A stretch of 59,742 nt of DNA from Lachnospiraceae bacterium (GCA_017476665.1 JAFUZJ010000022.1:1-59742), one strand, 5' to 3'. Numbered from the stretch's first letter, positions 41,703 to 51,943 are shown. Made by a program: numbers and translations. Notes: generated from the sequence alone by a model not told the origin.

Positions 41703-41730
41703 TTGCATTTAGATCACAATTTGCTATAAT
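41703..41730 (+). promoter_or_regulatory. Promoter of the HD-domain gene
   Basis: TTGCAT (41703-41708) and TATAAT (41725-41730) are 16 bases apart, 58 bases before ATG 41788. Confidence 0.65.
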
Positions 41731-41787
41731 GTGAATGATGGCAGATCGGATTGATCTGACCGGATTTAGATGTGGAGGAAACAGCAT

Positions 41788-42354
41788 ATGTTGACATTAG
41801 AGAGAGCAAAAGAATTGAATGATTCCATGGTGACGGAGGAGCATCTGCGCATTCATGCGAAGAACGTGATGGCGGCGATGGGCGCCATGGCGGAGCATTT
41901 TGGAGAGGACAAGGAACACTGGATGGCAGTAGGATATCTGCATGATTATGACTATGAGAAATATCCCGAAGAGCATCTGCAGCATACAGAGGCCCCCCTT
42001 TTGGCAGCGGGCGTTTCCGAGGAGGATGTGCGCGCGATCTTAAGCCACGGATACAGTATCGTAAATGATGTGGAACCTATCACCAATATGGAGAAAAGCC
42101 TTTTCACTGTGGACGAACTGACCGGCATTATACAGGCTTGTGCCCGTATGCGTCCCAAGGGAATCACAGATCTGGAAGTGAAGAGCTTCATGAAGAAATT
42201 CAAGGATAAAAAGTTCGCGGCAAAATGCGACCGGGACACGATCCTGAAGGGATGCGAAATGTTGGGCATGGACATCAAAGAGGTAGCGGAGATCTGCATT
42301 GAAGGCATGAAACCGTATGCGGCTGAGATCGGACTCATGGGAACGGAAAGCTAA
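41788..42354 (+). CDS. HD domain-containing phosphohydrolase-like protein
   Basis: The 188-residue protein has an HD-type metal site: HLRIHAKNV, then LHDYDYEKYPEEHLQHTEAP and LSHGYS. It resembles stand-alone HD hydrolases of Clostridia with unknown substrate (nucleotide or phosphoester). GGAGG lies nine bases before ATG 41788. It has its own sigma-A-like promoter and no clear terminator. Confidence 0.85.
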   Translation: MLTLERAKELNDSMVTEEHLRIHAKNVMAAMGAMAEHFGEDKEHWMAVGYLHDYDYEKYPEEHLQHTEAPLLAAGVSEEDVRAILSHGYSIVNDVEPITNMEKSLFTVDELTGIIQACARMRPKGITDLEVKSFMKKFKDKKFAAKCDRDTILKGCEMLGMDIKEVAEICIEGMKPYAAEIGLMGTES

Positions 42355-42598
42355 GAGCGGAAAGACGGTAGCTGCAAATTTAGGGAAGGGATTTCTTATC
42401 GCCTTTTTTATCTGGATCGTTCTCCCTTTGGGGTTGTATATTTTTCTCATGGGAGGATTAGAACCCCGGACTTTGGAGGATCAGACTGCTTATACGGAAG
42501 CAGGCGGAGAGCAGATGATGAGGGCAAGGATCCATATGGTTATTTCGTTGCGTTTTACAAGAAAAAAGTTCAGACTTTCACTGCGCTTTCCAAGATAA
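42317..42598 (+). other. Doubtful small membrane-protein frame
   Basis: A 93-codon frame overlaps the end of the HD gene. Its middle (GKGFLIAFFIWIVLPLGLYI) is a clear potential membrane span. There is no ribosome binding site before the first ATG, which lies inside the HD gene, and the last 30 codons run through direct repeats. It may be a relic of a small membrane protein. I do not recognise it. Confidence 0.2.
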
Positions 42599-42626
42599 AA
42601 TGAGAAAAATTCATTGCGTTTTCCAA
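42543..42626 (+). repeat. Three 18-bp direct repeats, 33-bp period
   Basis: TTTCGTTGCGTTTTACAA (42543-42560), TTTCACTGCGCTTTCCAA (42576-42593) and ATTCATTGCGTTTTCCAA (42609-42626) are imperfect copies at a constant 33-bp spacing. The third overlaps the -35 of the ATPase gene promoter. They look like binding sites for a regulator. Confidence 0.6.
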
Positions 42627-42642
42627 ATAAATACTGTAGTAT
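42614..42642 (+). promoter_or_regulatory. Predicted promoter of the AAA/DUF4143 gene
   Basis: TTGCGT (42614-42619) and TAGTAT (42637-42642) are 17 bases apart, with the -35 inside the third direct repeat. Confidence 0.5.
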
Positions 42643-42687
42643 CAATATATAGGGCTGTTTGCTCAAAAGAAACCAAGGAGACGTAAA

Positions 42688-44049
42688 ATGGTTTTTCAGC
42701 GGAAAATATATGAAAAATTGTTGGAATGGCGCAAGGAAGCATCAACTGAAAAAGCCTTGCTGATAGAAGGTGCAAGACGTATCGGAAAGTCCACGATCGT
42801 GGAGGAGTTTGCCAAAAATGAATTTAAATCCTATATACTGATAGATTTTAATGATGCCAGTGACATTGTGTTATCAGCATTTGAACGATACATGAATGAT
42901 CTGGACAGTTTTTTTATGGTGCTTTCTACAGAGTATGGGAAACCGCTATACCCTGGGGAAACTTTGTTCATATTTGATGAAATACAGCGCTATCCAAAAG
43001 CCAGACAATCCATTAAACGTCTTGTGGCGGATGGGCGGTATTGTTATATAGAAACAGGTTCGCTTATTTCAATCAGGGAAAATGTTCAGGACATTACAAT
43101 ACCTTCCGAAGAACGGCAGCTTCGGATGTATCCTATGGATTTTGAAGAGTTTTGCCTCGCACTCAAGGAAGAGCAGATGATTGAGTACATCCGTGACTGC
43201 TTTGATAAGAAAAAGCCCTTAGAGGATGGACTGCATCACAAGGCAATGTTGTTATTCAAGCAGTATATGCTGGTCGGCGGAATGCCGCAAAGCGTTTTGA
43301 AATATATTGAAAATGAGCGAAATTTCATGGCAGCGGACAGAGAGAAAAGAGATATTCTGACTTTGTACAGAAGCGATATGAACAAAGCAGATTTCAGATA
43401 TCGTTCAAAAGTTGCAGCTATATTTGCGCAAATCCCCTCATTTCTTTCTCAACATGAGAAACGTGTCAGGTTGTCCAATATAGAGGAAGGCAGCGGATAC
43501 CCGGCTTATGAGGATACTTTTTTCTGGCTGGGTAATTCCATGATTGCGAATGAATGCTTTAACTGCAATGATCCGAATGTGGGACTTGCGTTGAACGAAG
43601 ACCGGACTTATGTGAAATGTTATATGGGTGATACGGGGTTGTTGGTCAGTCATACGTTCAATGAAAGGGAACTAGCTGATGGATCTTTATATCGGGAAAT
43701 CCTGCATGATAATCTCGCTATGAATGAAGGCATGTTTTTTGAAAATGCAATTGCTCAGTGTCTGACGGCCAATGGATATCCTTTGTTTTTTTATACGAGA
43801 TATAGCGCTGAAAAACATCGCAATGATATAGAAATTGATTTTATTCTGTCAAATGGAAGTAAATTAAAGCCAAAGATTTATCCGATCGAAGTGAAGTCTA
43901 CAAAGCGATATACCACAAATTCTCTGGATAAGTTTATGGAAATCTACGGAAAACGAATCGGAACAGCATATATCATTCACACGAAGAATCTACAGGTAAA
44001 AAATACGAAGCTGGTATGTATTCCGGCATATATGGCGTTTTGTTTATGA
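42688..44049 (+). CDS. AAA_14/DUF4143 ATP-binding protein
   Basis: The 453-residue protein has Walker A EGARRIGKS, Walker B FIFDEIQ, then a DUF4143-type C-terminal part (EGMFFENAIAQCLTANGYPLFFYTR) with a restriction-nuclease-like end: IEIDFILSNG followed by YPIEVKS. This is a very common family of uncertain function, abundant in accessory regions. AAGGAG lies before the start. Base composition is more AT-rich than the neighbours. It recalls the ATPase at 361-2184, and both genes have direct repeats upstream. Confidence 0.9.
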   Translation: MVFQRKIYEKLLEWRKEASTEKALLIEGARRIGKSTIVEEFAKNEFKSYILIDFNDASDIVLSAFERYMNDLDSFFMVLSTEYGKPLYPGETLFIFDEIQRYPKARQSIKRLVADGRYCYIETGSLISIRENVQDITIPSEERQLRMYPMDFEEFCLALKEEQMIEYIRDCFDKKKPLEDGLHHKAMLLFKQYMLVGGMPQSVLKYIENERNFMAADREKRDILTLYRSDMNKADFRYRSKVAAIFAQIPSFLSQHEKRVRLSNIEEGSGYPAYEDTFFWLGNSMIANECFNCNDPNVGLALNEDRTYVKCYMGDTGLLVSHTFNERELADGSLYREILHDNLAMNEGMFFENAIAQCLTANGYPLFFYTRYSAEKHRNDIEIDFILSNGSKLKPKIYPIEVKSTKRYTTNSLDKFMEIYGKRIGTAYIIHTKNLQVKNTKLVCIPAYMAFCL

Positions 44050-44087
44050 AAAATTGTATAGATATCAGTTGGGCGCGGATGTGTAGT

Positions 44088-45479
44088 ATGAAAAAAAATT
44101 TGACAGGAATGCTGATTGCAGGTTGGATCGTGGCTGGCATGTTTGGTGGTTGCGGCGTAGGTGCAGAAGAAACAGGGAGCTCTCTTGCGGATAATTCTTC
44201 GGTAGAACTGTCGGTGATAGAGTTTTCTGTAGAGACGGCAAATGTGCAATCTACAGAACAATCCGCAGAGCAACCTGTAGATCAACCGTTCGACCAACCG
44301 GCCGAGAAGCCCGTAGAGCAGCGGGTGATCCTCGGTGATGAACAGTTTGAAGCCTATCTGCCGCTTCTGGAGGGAAAACGTGTGGCACTGTTTTCCAACC
44401 ACACAGGCATTGTGGGAGATGCAGAGGACGGAGAACATATTTTGGATGCGCTGATTGCGCAGAAGGTGAATGTGACGGCTGTTTTCAGCCCGGAGCATGG
44501 ATTTCGGGGAACAGAGGATGCCGGCGCAGCGGTTGGCAATTCGGTGGACGAACAGACGGGAGTTGCAATCTACTCGCTATATGGAGGAACCTCCGCGGAA
44601 TCGTTGGACGCGGAGACGATGGCGCAGTTTGACTTTTTGCTTATCGACATACAGGATGTAGGACTCCGGTATTACACATATTATCTTTCCATGTACGATC
44701 TGATGGACGCTTGCGCATCACATGGCAAAGCGGTGGTGCTGTTGGACCGTCCCAACCCAAACGGATTTTATGTGGATGGACCGATCCTGCAGGAGGAATA
44801 TCATTCGGGCGTAGGGAAGCTTCCCATTCCCATAGTCCATGGGATGACCCTGGGGGAACTGGCCCGGATGATCAATGGGGAAGGCTGGCTGCAGGCGGGA
44901 AAAGATGCCTGTGATCTTACCGTCATTTCCTGCCGGAATTATACGCATCAGACTAAAACCACTCTGGTCTGCAATCCGTCGCCGAATCTCAAAGACATGC
45001 GGGCGGTTTATCTCTATGCATCCACCTGCTTCTTTGAGAATACGCTCGTTTCTGTGGGACGGGGAACGGATTTTCCCTTTGAATTATACGGCAGCCCTTA
45101 TCTGGAAGGTGTTCCCGGCAATGAATTTTCTTTTACACCCCGGAGCATGGCCGGGGCTGTACAGCCGCCTTTTCTGGAACAGAAATGTTACGGCAGGGAT
45201 CTGCGCCAAGTGGATTTGGAGAAAATTCTGGAAAGGGGGATTGACCTGACTTATCTGACGGAGGCATATCGGGATGTGCATGCCGCGCATCCGGAACAGG
45301 ATTTCTTCGGAAAGCCGGATGGAAAAGGGCGGTACTGGATCGATCTGCTCAGCGGTTCCAACGCGCTCCGGAAAATGATCACAGAGGGAAAAAGCCCTGC
45401 GGAGATCAAGGCATTCTGGCAGGAAGATATCGAGCGTTTTCGGACAGAACGGGCGCCCTATCTGTTGTATGCGGAGTAA
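44088..45479 (+). CDS. NamZ-like exo-N-acetylmuramidase lipoprotein (DUF1343/GH171)
   Basis: The 463-residue product has a signal peptide with lipobox FGGC, a Thr/Glu/Gln-rich linker (about 25-80), then the DUF1343 domain: RVALFSNHTGI, FSPEHGFRGTEDAG, LIDIQDVGLRYYTY, LLDRPNPNG, GMTLGELARM and VSVGRGTDFPFELYG. In Bacillus subtilis NamZ removes terminal MurNAc from peptidoglycan fragments and is encoded with AmiE and NagZ. The next gene here encodes both of those activities in one chain, which strongly supports the assignment. The ribosome binding site is weak; ATG 44079 is possible. Confidence 0.88.
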   Translation: MKKNLTGMLIAGWIVAGMFGGCGVGAEETGSSLADNSSVELSVIEFSVETANVQSTEQSAEQPVDQPFDQPAEKPVEQRVILGDEQFEAYLPLLEGKRVALFSNHTGIVGDAEDGEHILDALIAQKVNVTAVFSPEHGFRGTEDAGAAVGNSVDEQTGVAIYSLYGGTSAESLDAETMAQFDFLLIDIQDVGLRYYTYYLSMYDLMDACASHGKAVVLLDRPNPNGFYVDGPILQEEYHSGVGKLPIPIVHGMTLGELARMINGEGWLQAGKDACDLTVISCRNYTHQTKTTLVCNPSPNLKDMRAVYLYASTCFFENTLVSVGRGTDFPFELYGSPYLEGVPGNEFSFTPRSMAGAVQPPFLEQKCYGRDLRQVDLEKILERGIDLTYLTEAYRDVHAAHPEQDFFGKPDGKGRYWIDLLSGSNALRKMITEGKSPAEIKAFWQEDIERFRTERAPYLLYAE

Positions 45480-45493
45480 AAAAAGAAAGGAAA

Positions 45494-48400
45494 ATGATTC
45501 ACTTGTATAGAGCGATCAATTCAAAACAGAAAGATTCCTCAAGAAGGCGTTTGGTCGCGCTGCTGACCGTGCTGGCATTGCTTTTGTCCATGGCGGCAGG
45601 CTGCGGTCTGCAAAACGGACATCCGGTCACGGATCCGTCTCAGGAGACGCAGACCGGGGAAACGGCTGAGACCTCGGACCCAGAGCAGGTACAGACCGAG
45701 GAGACCGTCGCACGCCTGCAGGGGGTGGAGGCTGCATTGCCGGAAGCTTCCTGGCAGACAGATGTGCGATTCCCGGACTGGAAAGGATATGTGGATGACA
45801 CGCTGGCGATGAACGGGATGGTCAGCTTTGCCGGATATCACGGTCAGGGAAGCGTATATGTGACGGTGGCGGACCATGTGACGGATTTCTCCATGTATGT
45901 CAACAATACCCAGGTGGACACCACCGAAATGAGCGGCGGAAAAAGTTATTGGATCGACATTTCCGATGTGGTGATGAACGGGCGCAATACCGTGCAGATT
46001 TCCGGCATCAGACCGCGGGAGGCAGAGAATGCGGTGCGGGTGAGCATCGGTTATCCGGAGGTGCTTCCGGGAGCGCCGGAGGAAGAGGGCATTGCGGCGG
46101 AATCGCTGCAGTTGATCTCAGACCTGATCACCTCGGACGTGAACCATGGTTTTACCAGCGCACAATTGGCGGTGGTGCGCAACGGACGCCTGGTCTATGA
46201 GAATGCCTGGGGCAGGACGAATTCTTATCTGCCGGACGGCACGAAAAATATTGAAAGCGCGCCGGTGACCACGGACACACTCTATGATCTGGCTTCCGTG
46301 ACGAAAATGTTTTCCGCAAACTACGCGCTGCAAAAGCTGGTGACAGACGGCGTGGTGACACTGGATGACCGGATTGCGGATTATCTGGGGGACCGGTTTT
46401 ACAAAGATGTGATCAAGGTCAGCTATGCGGGCGGTGTGGATGTGGATCTTGCCACGCAGAGAGCGTGGAAACAGAAACTTACGATCCGGGATCTTTTGCA
46501 GCATCAGGGAGGCTTTCCGGCCGATCCGCAGTATTTCAGACCTTCCAGTTCCCTTTTCTCCGGCAACGACGGTTCTCCGGAGACGAAGGCGGCCACGGTG
46601 AAGGCCATCTGCAAGACGCCCCTGCAGTATGAACCGGGCACCAAGACTGTCTACTCCGACGTGGATTACATGGTGCTGGGGTTGGTGGTGGAACAGGTTA
46701 CAGGCAAGGATCTGAATACTTATCTGAAAGAAACTTTCTGGGAGCCCATGGGGTTAACCTATATCACATACAATCCGCTGGAAAACGGATTCACCAAAGA
46801 AGACTGTGCGGCCACGGAGTTAAACGGCAACTCCAGGGACGGATTTGTGAAGATTTCCGGACTGCGCACGGAGACCATTCAGGGACAGGTGCATGACGAG
46901 AAAGCATTTTACTGTATGGGGGGAATTTCCGGTCACGCGGGTCTTTTCTCCAATGCTTCCGATCTGGCGAAACTGGCCGGTGTGATGCTGACCGGCGGAT
47001 ATGGGGAGAACCGGTTTTTCTCTCAGAACGTCATTGACATGTTTACTGCACCGAAGAAAGAGAACGCGGCCAACTGGGGCTTGGGCTGGTGGCGGGAAGG
47101 AGACAGTCAGCGGGTATGGTACTTCGGCACCCAGTCCGGTTCGGATACGATCGGACATCAGGGGTGGACGGGTACCGTGTGCATGATCGATCCGGACAGG
47201 GATCTGGTGATCGTGTATCTGACGAACAAGATCAATTCTCCGGTGACGGACGCCGGAGACGATCCCAATAAATTTGACGGCTCTTATTATACGGCTTCCA
47301 CACTTGGGTTTGTCCCGCAGATCCTTTCCGTCGGGATGGATTCCGAACTGGCGCAGCCCGGGCAGGCGTCCGATGAATCCGCGTCCGGTTCCGCGCTGCA
47401 TGCCCAGCTTTCCACACTCGCTGCAGATATGGCAGCGGAATCCGTTAAGCTGATTCCCGGCAATGCCTGGGTGGAGCATCCTTCCGTAAAAAATGCCAGG
47501 AGTAAGATCGCGCTGCTTTCCAAGTGGTATGAGGAGGGGGAAGAAGAAAGCTATCGGAGCCTGGCAGCGGAACTGACCGGAGAGATTGCTTACCTGAAAG
47601 AGCCTGATGTGCTGGAGGTGGAGGTGAAGCTTTCCACCATGACCACCAGACAAAAGGTGGCGCAGATGCTGATGCCGGCCTTTCGGGTCTGGGGGAAAGG
47701 GGAAGACGCAGAGGATGTGACCGAACTGAATCAGGAGCTTTCGGATGCAATCCGCAAAAACGCTTTCGGAGGTATCATTCTCTTTGCACAAAATACTGCG
47801 TCTGCGGACCAGACCACAAAACTGGTGCAGGCTATGCAGGATGCGAACCGCGCCGGAAATGCGCCGGCCGGTCTTCTGATCGGTGTGGATCAGGAGGGGG
47901 GCGGAGTCACCAGACTGCAGACCGGTACGGTCATGCCCGGAAATATGGCGTTAGGCGCCACGGGAGATCCCGCTTGTGCGAAGGCTGCGGCCCGGGTGAT
48001 CGGCAGGGAGCTTGCCGTGCAGGGAATCAATGTGAATTTTGCCCCGGTGCTGGATACGAATAATAATCCCTCCAATCCGGTGATCGGCGTGCGTTCTTTT
48101 TCGGATGATCCGGACACGGTAGCGGAGTTTGGAAGTGCCTATATCGGCGGACTGCACAGTGTAGGCGTGATGGCGGCAGTCAAACATTTCCCCGGACATG
48201 GCGACACGGAGACGGACAGCCATACGGGACTTCCGGAGATTGATAAATCCCTGGGAGAATTAAAGAAATGCGAATTGATCCCTTTTCAGAAGGTCCTGCG
48301 CGGAACGGACATCGTGATGACGGCACACATTCGTTATCCGCAGATTGAGAGGGAGATTTATGTGTCAAAGCAAAGCGGTGAGGAGATCACATTGCCTGCC

Positions 48401-49369
48401 ACTTTGTCGAAGAAGATCATTACCGACCTCCTGCGCGAGGAGCTGGGGTACGACGGCGTGGTGGTGACGGATGCCATGAATATGGGTGCAATCGCGGCAC
48501 ACTTTCAACCCTTGGATGCGGCGAAACTTGCCATCAATGCAGGGGTGGATCTGATCCTGATGCCGGTGAATGTGGAGGGACCGGAGGATATTGCCAAACT
48601 GGATGCCTATATCGGCGGAATTACACAAATGGTGGAAAACGGTGAGATCGCGCAGGAGCGGATTGACGAGTCGGTTCGCCGTATCCTTCTGTTAAAAGAC
48701 AGATACGGTTTGCTGGATGAGATTACGCTATCCCCTGAGAAGGCAGCGGAGGTTGTGGGCTGTGAGGCAAACCGTGCCAAAGAATGGGAGCTCTCACTTC
48801 GTGGGGTGACGGTTTTGAAAAATCAGGGCAATGTATTATCGACCGCTGAGGAGCGGAGTGTGGTCGTACTGTATCCTTACCCGACGGAAGAAGAGGGAGT
48901 TGCCTATGCGATCGCCAGACTGCAGGAAGAAGGAAAAATTTCCGGGGATGCACAGATTCAGACTGTGTGTTATGAAGATCGCACAGCAGTTGATCTGGAT
49001 GATATCTTAGAGGATGCCGATGAAGTGATCGCAGTCTCTGCACTGTATCAGGAAGAAACTCTGGATCCGCAGACAGAGGCGGGGGCAGCGTCTGCATTCC
49101 TGGATGAAGCTCTGCGCAAGACCCATGACAACGACGGTGTGTTTGTATTGATCAGTGCACAGCTGCCTTATGATACGGCGCGATATCCGCAGGCGGATGC
49201 CATCCTGGCATGCTATAATGCAAAGAAGATGCCGATGCTTCCCGCCGCAATCTATACCGCATTGGGCGGAAACAAGGCATCGGGAAAACTGCCTGTCAAC
49301 ATTCCCAAGCTGGATGCACAATATCATTATACAGGGGAGATGCTGTATAAGAGAGGCAGCGGAATGTAA
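45494..49369 (+). CDS. AmiE-NagZ-type fusion: serine beta-lactamase-fold domain plus GH3 N-acetylglucosaminidase, lipoprotein
   Basis: The 1291-residue product has a signal peptide with lipobox MAAGC, a beta-rich domain of unknown type (about 70-200), then a class C beta-lactamase-fold domain (about 200-620) with S268-V-T-K271, Y387-S-D and H555-Q-G. A GH3 domain follows (about 705-1080) with KHFPGHG from K897, the NagZ dyad D908-x-H910 and nucleophile D993 in TDAMNMG; a GH3 C-terminal domain ends the chain. In B. subtilis AmiE (YbbE) and NagZ (YbbD) are separate secreted enzymes that strip peptide and GlcNAc from muropeptides. Fusing them next to NamZ suggests a compact cell-surface muropeptide salvage system. 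Activity on other substrates is possible. Confidence 0.88.
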   Translation: MIHLYRAINSKQKDSSRRRLVALLTVLALLLSMAAGCGLQNGHPVTDPSQETQTGETAETSDPEQVQTEETVARLQGVEAALPEASWQTDVRFPDWKGYVDDTLAMNGMVSFAGYHGQGSVYVTVADHVTDFSMYVNNTQVDTTEMSGGKSYWIDISDVVMNGRNTVQISGIRPREAENAVRVSIGYPEVLPGAPEEEGIAAESLQLISDLITSDVNHGFTSAQLAVVRNGRLVYENAWGRTNSYLPDGTKNIESAPVTTDTLYDLASVTKMFSANYALQKLVTDGVVTLDDRIADYLGDRFYKDVIKVSYAGGVDVDLATQRAWKQKLTIRDLLQHQGGFPADPQYFRPSSSLFSGNDGSPETKAATVKAICKTPLQYEPGTKTVYSDVDYMVLGLVVEQVTGKDLNTYLKETFWEPMGLTYITYNPLENGFTKEDCAATELNGNSRDGFVKISGLRTETIQGQVHDEKAFYCMGGISGHAGLFSNASDLAKLAGVMLTGGYGENRFFSQNVIDMFTAPKKENAANWGLGWWREGDSQRVWYFGTQSGSDTIGHQGWTGTVCMIDPDRDLVIVYLTNKINSPVTDAGDDPNKFDGSYYTASTLGFVPQILSVGMDSELAQPGQASDESASGSALHAQLSTLAADMAAESVKLIPGNAWVEHPSVKNARSKIALLSKWYEEGEEESYRSLAAELTGEIAYLKEPDVLEVEVKLSTMTTRQKVAQMLMPAFRVWGKGEDAEDVTELNQELSDAIRKNAFGGIILFAQNTASADQTTKLVQAMQDANRAGNAPAGLLIGVDQEGGGVTRLQTGTVMPGNMALGATGDPACAKAAARVIGRELAVQGINVNFAPVLDTNNNPSNPVIGVRSFSDDPDTVAEFGSAYIGGLHSVGVMAAVKHFPGHGDTETDSHTGLPEIDKSLGELKKCELIPFQKVLRGTDIVMTAHIRYPQIEREIYVSKQSGEEITLPATLSKKIITDLLREELGYDGVVVTDAMNMGAIAAHFQPLDAAKLAINAGVDLILMPVNVEGPEDIAKLDAYIGGITQMVENGEIAQERIDESVRRILLLKDRYGLLDEITLSPEKAAEVVGCEANRAKEWELSLRGVTVLKNQGNVLSTAEERSVVVLYPYPTEEEGVAYAIARLQEEGKISGDAQIQTVCYEDRTAVDLDDILEDADEVIAVSALYQEETLDPQTEAGAASAFLDEALRKTHDNDGVFVLISAQLPYDTARYPQADAILACYNAKKMPMLPAAIYTALGGNKASGKLPVNIPKLDAQYHYTGEMLYKRGSGM

Positions 49370-49395
49370 CGATAAAAAGCAAAAGGAGAATTCAT

Positions 49396-50025
49396 ATGAA
49401 CGAGAACATTTTCAAAAGAAACGAATTGTTGGCACAGAAAGTCATCAAAGGCCTGCAATCCCGCAATATGAGCGGTTACTATGCGGCCGACAAAGAAGCG
49501 GCGTTAAAGCAGGCGTTGGAGTTGATCCCGAAGGGAAGTACCATCACCATGGGCGGCGGAATGAGCGTGCATGAGATCGGTTTGGTGAAAGCGCTCAAGA
49601 ATGCAGATTACAATTTTATTGACAGAGATGAAGCTACAGATAAGCGGGCTGCCATGCTGGACGCTTATGATGCCGACTTTTTCCTGGCGAGTACCAATGC
49701 GATCACAGAAGATGGGGTCCTGGTGAACATCGACGGCAATTCCAACCGGGTTTCAGCAATCGCCCAGGGACCCAAGAAGGTGATCTTTATTGTAGGTATG
49801 AACAAGGTGTGTGATGACGTGGACGGCGCCATGAAACGCGCGAGGAATGTGGCAGCGCCCATCAACGCACAGCGGTTCGGCCTGTCAACACCCTGTGCGA
49901 AGACGGGTTCCTGCTTTAACTGTAAATCTCCGGACACCATATGCTGCCAGTTTCTGATCACCCGGTTTTCCAGACATGAAGGCAGAATCCATGTGATCCT
50001 AGTAAATGATGATCTGGGATTTTAA
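49396..50025 (+). CDS. LUD domain protein (lactate utilization/LutC-like)
   Basis: The 209-residue protein has the LUD (DUF162) signatures TITMGGGMSVHEIGLVKAL, FLASTNAITEDGVLVNIDGNSNRVSA and a Cys-rich end (CAKTGSCFNCKSPDTICC). LutC-type proteins take part in lactate oxidation with LutA and LutB, but neither is here, and single LUD proteins in Clostridia have no assigned role. AAAGGAGAA precedes the start. Confidence 0.88.
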   Translation: MNENIFKRNELLAQKVIKGLQSRNMSGYYAADKEAALKQALELIPKGSTITMGGGMSVHEIGLVKALKNADYNFIDRDEATDKRAAMLDAYDADFFLASTNAITEDGVLVNIDGNSNRVSAIAQGPKKVIFIVGMNKVCDDVDGAMKRARNVAAPINAQRFGLSTPCAKTGSCFNCKSPDTICCQFLITRFSRHEGRIHVILVNDDLGF

Positions 50026-50073
50026 CGAGAAAAGGAAAGCGGAGCAATATAGAGGATAAAGGAGAAGACTGAA

Positions 50074-50472
50074 ATGGGTACATTTAGCAGCACGGAAGAG
50101 GCCAGAGAATATTTTAAGGGAGATCGGTTTGCCACCTTAAACGGGATGCAGTTGGACGAGCTTACGGACGAGCAGTCTGTGTGCAGCATGACGCTGGGAG
50201 ACGGTCATAAAAATGCAAACGGCGGGATCATGGGAGGCGTGATGTTCACACTGTCAGATCTTGCTTTTGCTGCATTGGCGAACCAGATCCACAGACCTAC
50301 GGTAGCGCAGCAGGTCAGCATCAATTATCTGAGTGCGCCCAAGGGGGAGCGGCTGATCGCCAGAGCCATCTGCAAAAAGAACGGACGCAGTACATTGGTG
50401 ATCAATGTGGATGTGACGGACGACACCGGCAGAGAGGTGGCGCAGTTTATCGGAAGCGGATTTAAGCTATAG
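50074..50472 (+). CDS. PaaI-family hotdog thioesterase
   Basis: The 132-residue protein has the hotdog-fold core [26 protein letters not shown], with the Asn/Gly and Asp arrangement of PaaI-type acyl-CoA thioesterases, then [18 protein letters not shown]. Substrate is unknown. AAAGGAGAAG lies before the start. It is 48 bases after the LUD gene and 17 before the AMMECR1 gene. Confidence 0.9.
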   Translation: MGTFSSTEEAREYFKGDRFATLNGMQLDELTDEQSVCSMTLGDGHKNANGGIMGGVMFTLSDLAFAALANQIHRPTVAQQVSINYLSAPKGERLIARAICKKNGRSTLVINVDVTDDTGREVAQFIGSGFKL

Positions 50473-50489
50473 CCCAAAGGAGGGTTTCT

Positions 50490-51890
50490 ATGTCAATTTT
50501 GGCAGCTTTTATGGTGCCGCATCCGCCCATGATCGTACCGCAGATTGGGCGGGGGAGCGAGGCACAGATTCAGAAGACCATCGATGCGTATCGGAAAGTA
50601 GCGGAGGAGATTGCAGAGATAAAGCCGGAGACAATTCTGATCTCCAGTCCCCATGCCACCATGTATGCGGACTATTTCCACATCTCACCCGGTAACGGGG
50701 CTTCGGGTTCCTTTGCAAATTTCGGTGCGCCGGAGGTAAGCTTTACCGAAGCCTATGACACCGAGTTGGTGGGGCGTATGGAAATTCTGGCCCAGGAGAG
50801 AGAGTTTCCTGCCGGAACATTAGGGCAACGGGATAGAATGCTGGATCACGGTACCATGGTGCCGCTGTATTTTATCCGGCAGAAATATGAAGCCTTTAAA
50901 GTGATCCGCATTGGCCTGTCGGGACTTTCGCTTGCACAGCACTATGCCTTCGGACAACTGATCGCGCAGGCGGTGGAGGATACCGGAAGACGGGTGGTGT
51001 ACGTGGCCAGCGGCGATCTGTCCCATAAGCTGCAGGAGTACGGACCCTATGGGTTTGCGCCGGAGGGACCGCAGTATGACGACCGCATTATGGATGTGTG
51101 TTCCCGGGCTGCTTTCGAAGAATTGTTTGATTTTGAGGAAAGTTTTTGCGAGAAAGCGGCAGAGTGCGGGCACCGCTCTTTTGTGATCATGGCCGGAGCA
51201 TTGGATGGACATACGGTCGAGGCAAAGCAATTGTCCCATGAGGATGTGACCGGTGTGGGGTATGGAATCTGCACATTCCATGTGGGACCCAAAGCGGATG
51301 ACCGGAAGTTTTTAGAACGCTACTTAGACCGGAAAAAACAAGAATTACAGTGGCAACAGGAACAGTCAGACGCTTATGTGAAGCTGGCGAGAAAATCACT
51401 GGAAAGCTATATCTTATCCGGAAGGCAGATTACGCTTGCGGATGGAATGCCGTATGCGGAGACTGCGCCGGAGCTTACCACCACCCGTGCGGGTGCGTTT
51501 GTTTCGATCCATGAGCACGGAAGACTGCGGGGATGCATCGGCACCATACTGCCGACCACAGACTGCGTGGCGGAGGAGATCATACAGAACGCGGTCAGTG
51601 CATCCACCAGAGATCCTCGGTTCGAGCCCATTACGGCGGAGGAACTTCCTTGGCTGGAGATCAATGTGGATGTACTCGGTGCGCCGGAGCCGATTTCCGG
51701 CACGGATCAGCTGGATGTGAAGCGGTACGGCGTGATCGTGACCAGTGGTGCAAGGAGAGGGCTTCTCTTGCCGGACCTGGACGGTGTGGACACGGTGGAG
51801 CAGCAGGTATCCATTGCAATGCAGAAGGGCGGCATCCGGCAGGGAGATCCCATACAACTGGAGCGTTTCGAGGTGATCCGCCATACCTAG
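50490..51890 (+). CDS. amrA: AmmeMemoRadiSam protein A: LigB/MEMO-like domain fused to AMMECR1
   Basis: The 466-residue protein has an N-terminal class III extradiol dioxygenase/MEMO-like domain (about 1-270: [42 protein letters not shown]) and a C-terminal AMMECR1 domain (about 295-466: [47 protein letters not shown]). The metal-binding His residues of the dioxygenase fold are present. The system is defined by co-occurrence of these domains with a radical SAM enzyme, present here at 52465; its chemistry is unknown. AAAGGAGGG precedes the start. Confidence 0.9.
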   Translation: MSILAAFMVPHPPMIVPQIGRGSEAQIQKTIDAYRKVAEEIAEIKPETILISSPHATMYADYFHISPGNGASGSFANFGAPEVSFTEAYDTELVGRMEILAQEREFPAGTLGQRDRMLDHGTMVPLYFIRQKYEAFKVIRIGLSGLSLAQHYAFGQLIAQAVEDTGRRVVYVASGDLSHKLQEYGPYGFAPEGPQYDDRIMDVCSRAAFEELFDFEESFCEKAAECGHRSFVIMAGALDGHTVEAKQLSHEDVTGVGYGICTFHVGPKADDRKFLERYLDRKKQELQWQQEQSDAYVKLARKSLESYILSGRQITLADGMPYAETAPELTTTRAGAFVSIHEHGRLRGCIGTILPTTDCVAEEIIQNAVSASTRDPRFEPITAEELPWLEINVDVLGAPEPISGTDQLDVKRYGVIVTSGARRGLLLPDLDGVDTVEQQVSIAMQKGGIRQGDPIQLERFEVIRHT

Positions 51891-51943
51891 TAACTCCATA
51901 AGCCTCTCTCACATATGTTATAAAAAACACAAAGAGGTTTTCT

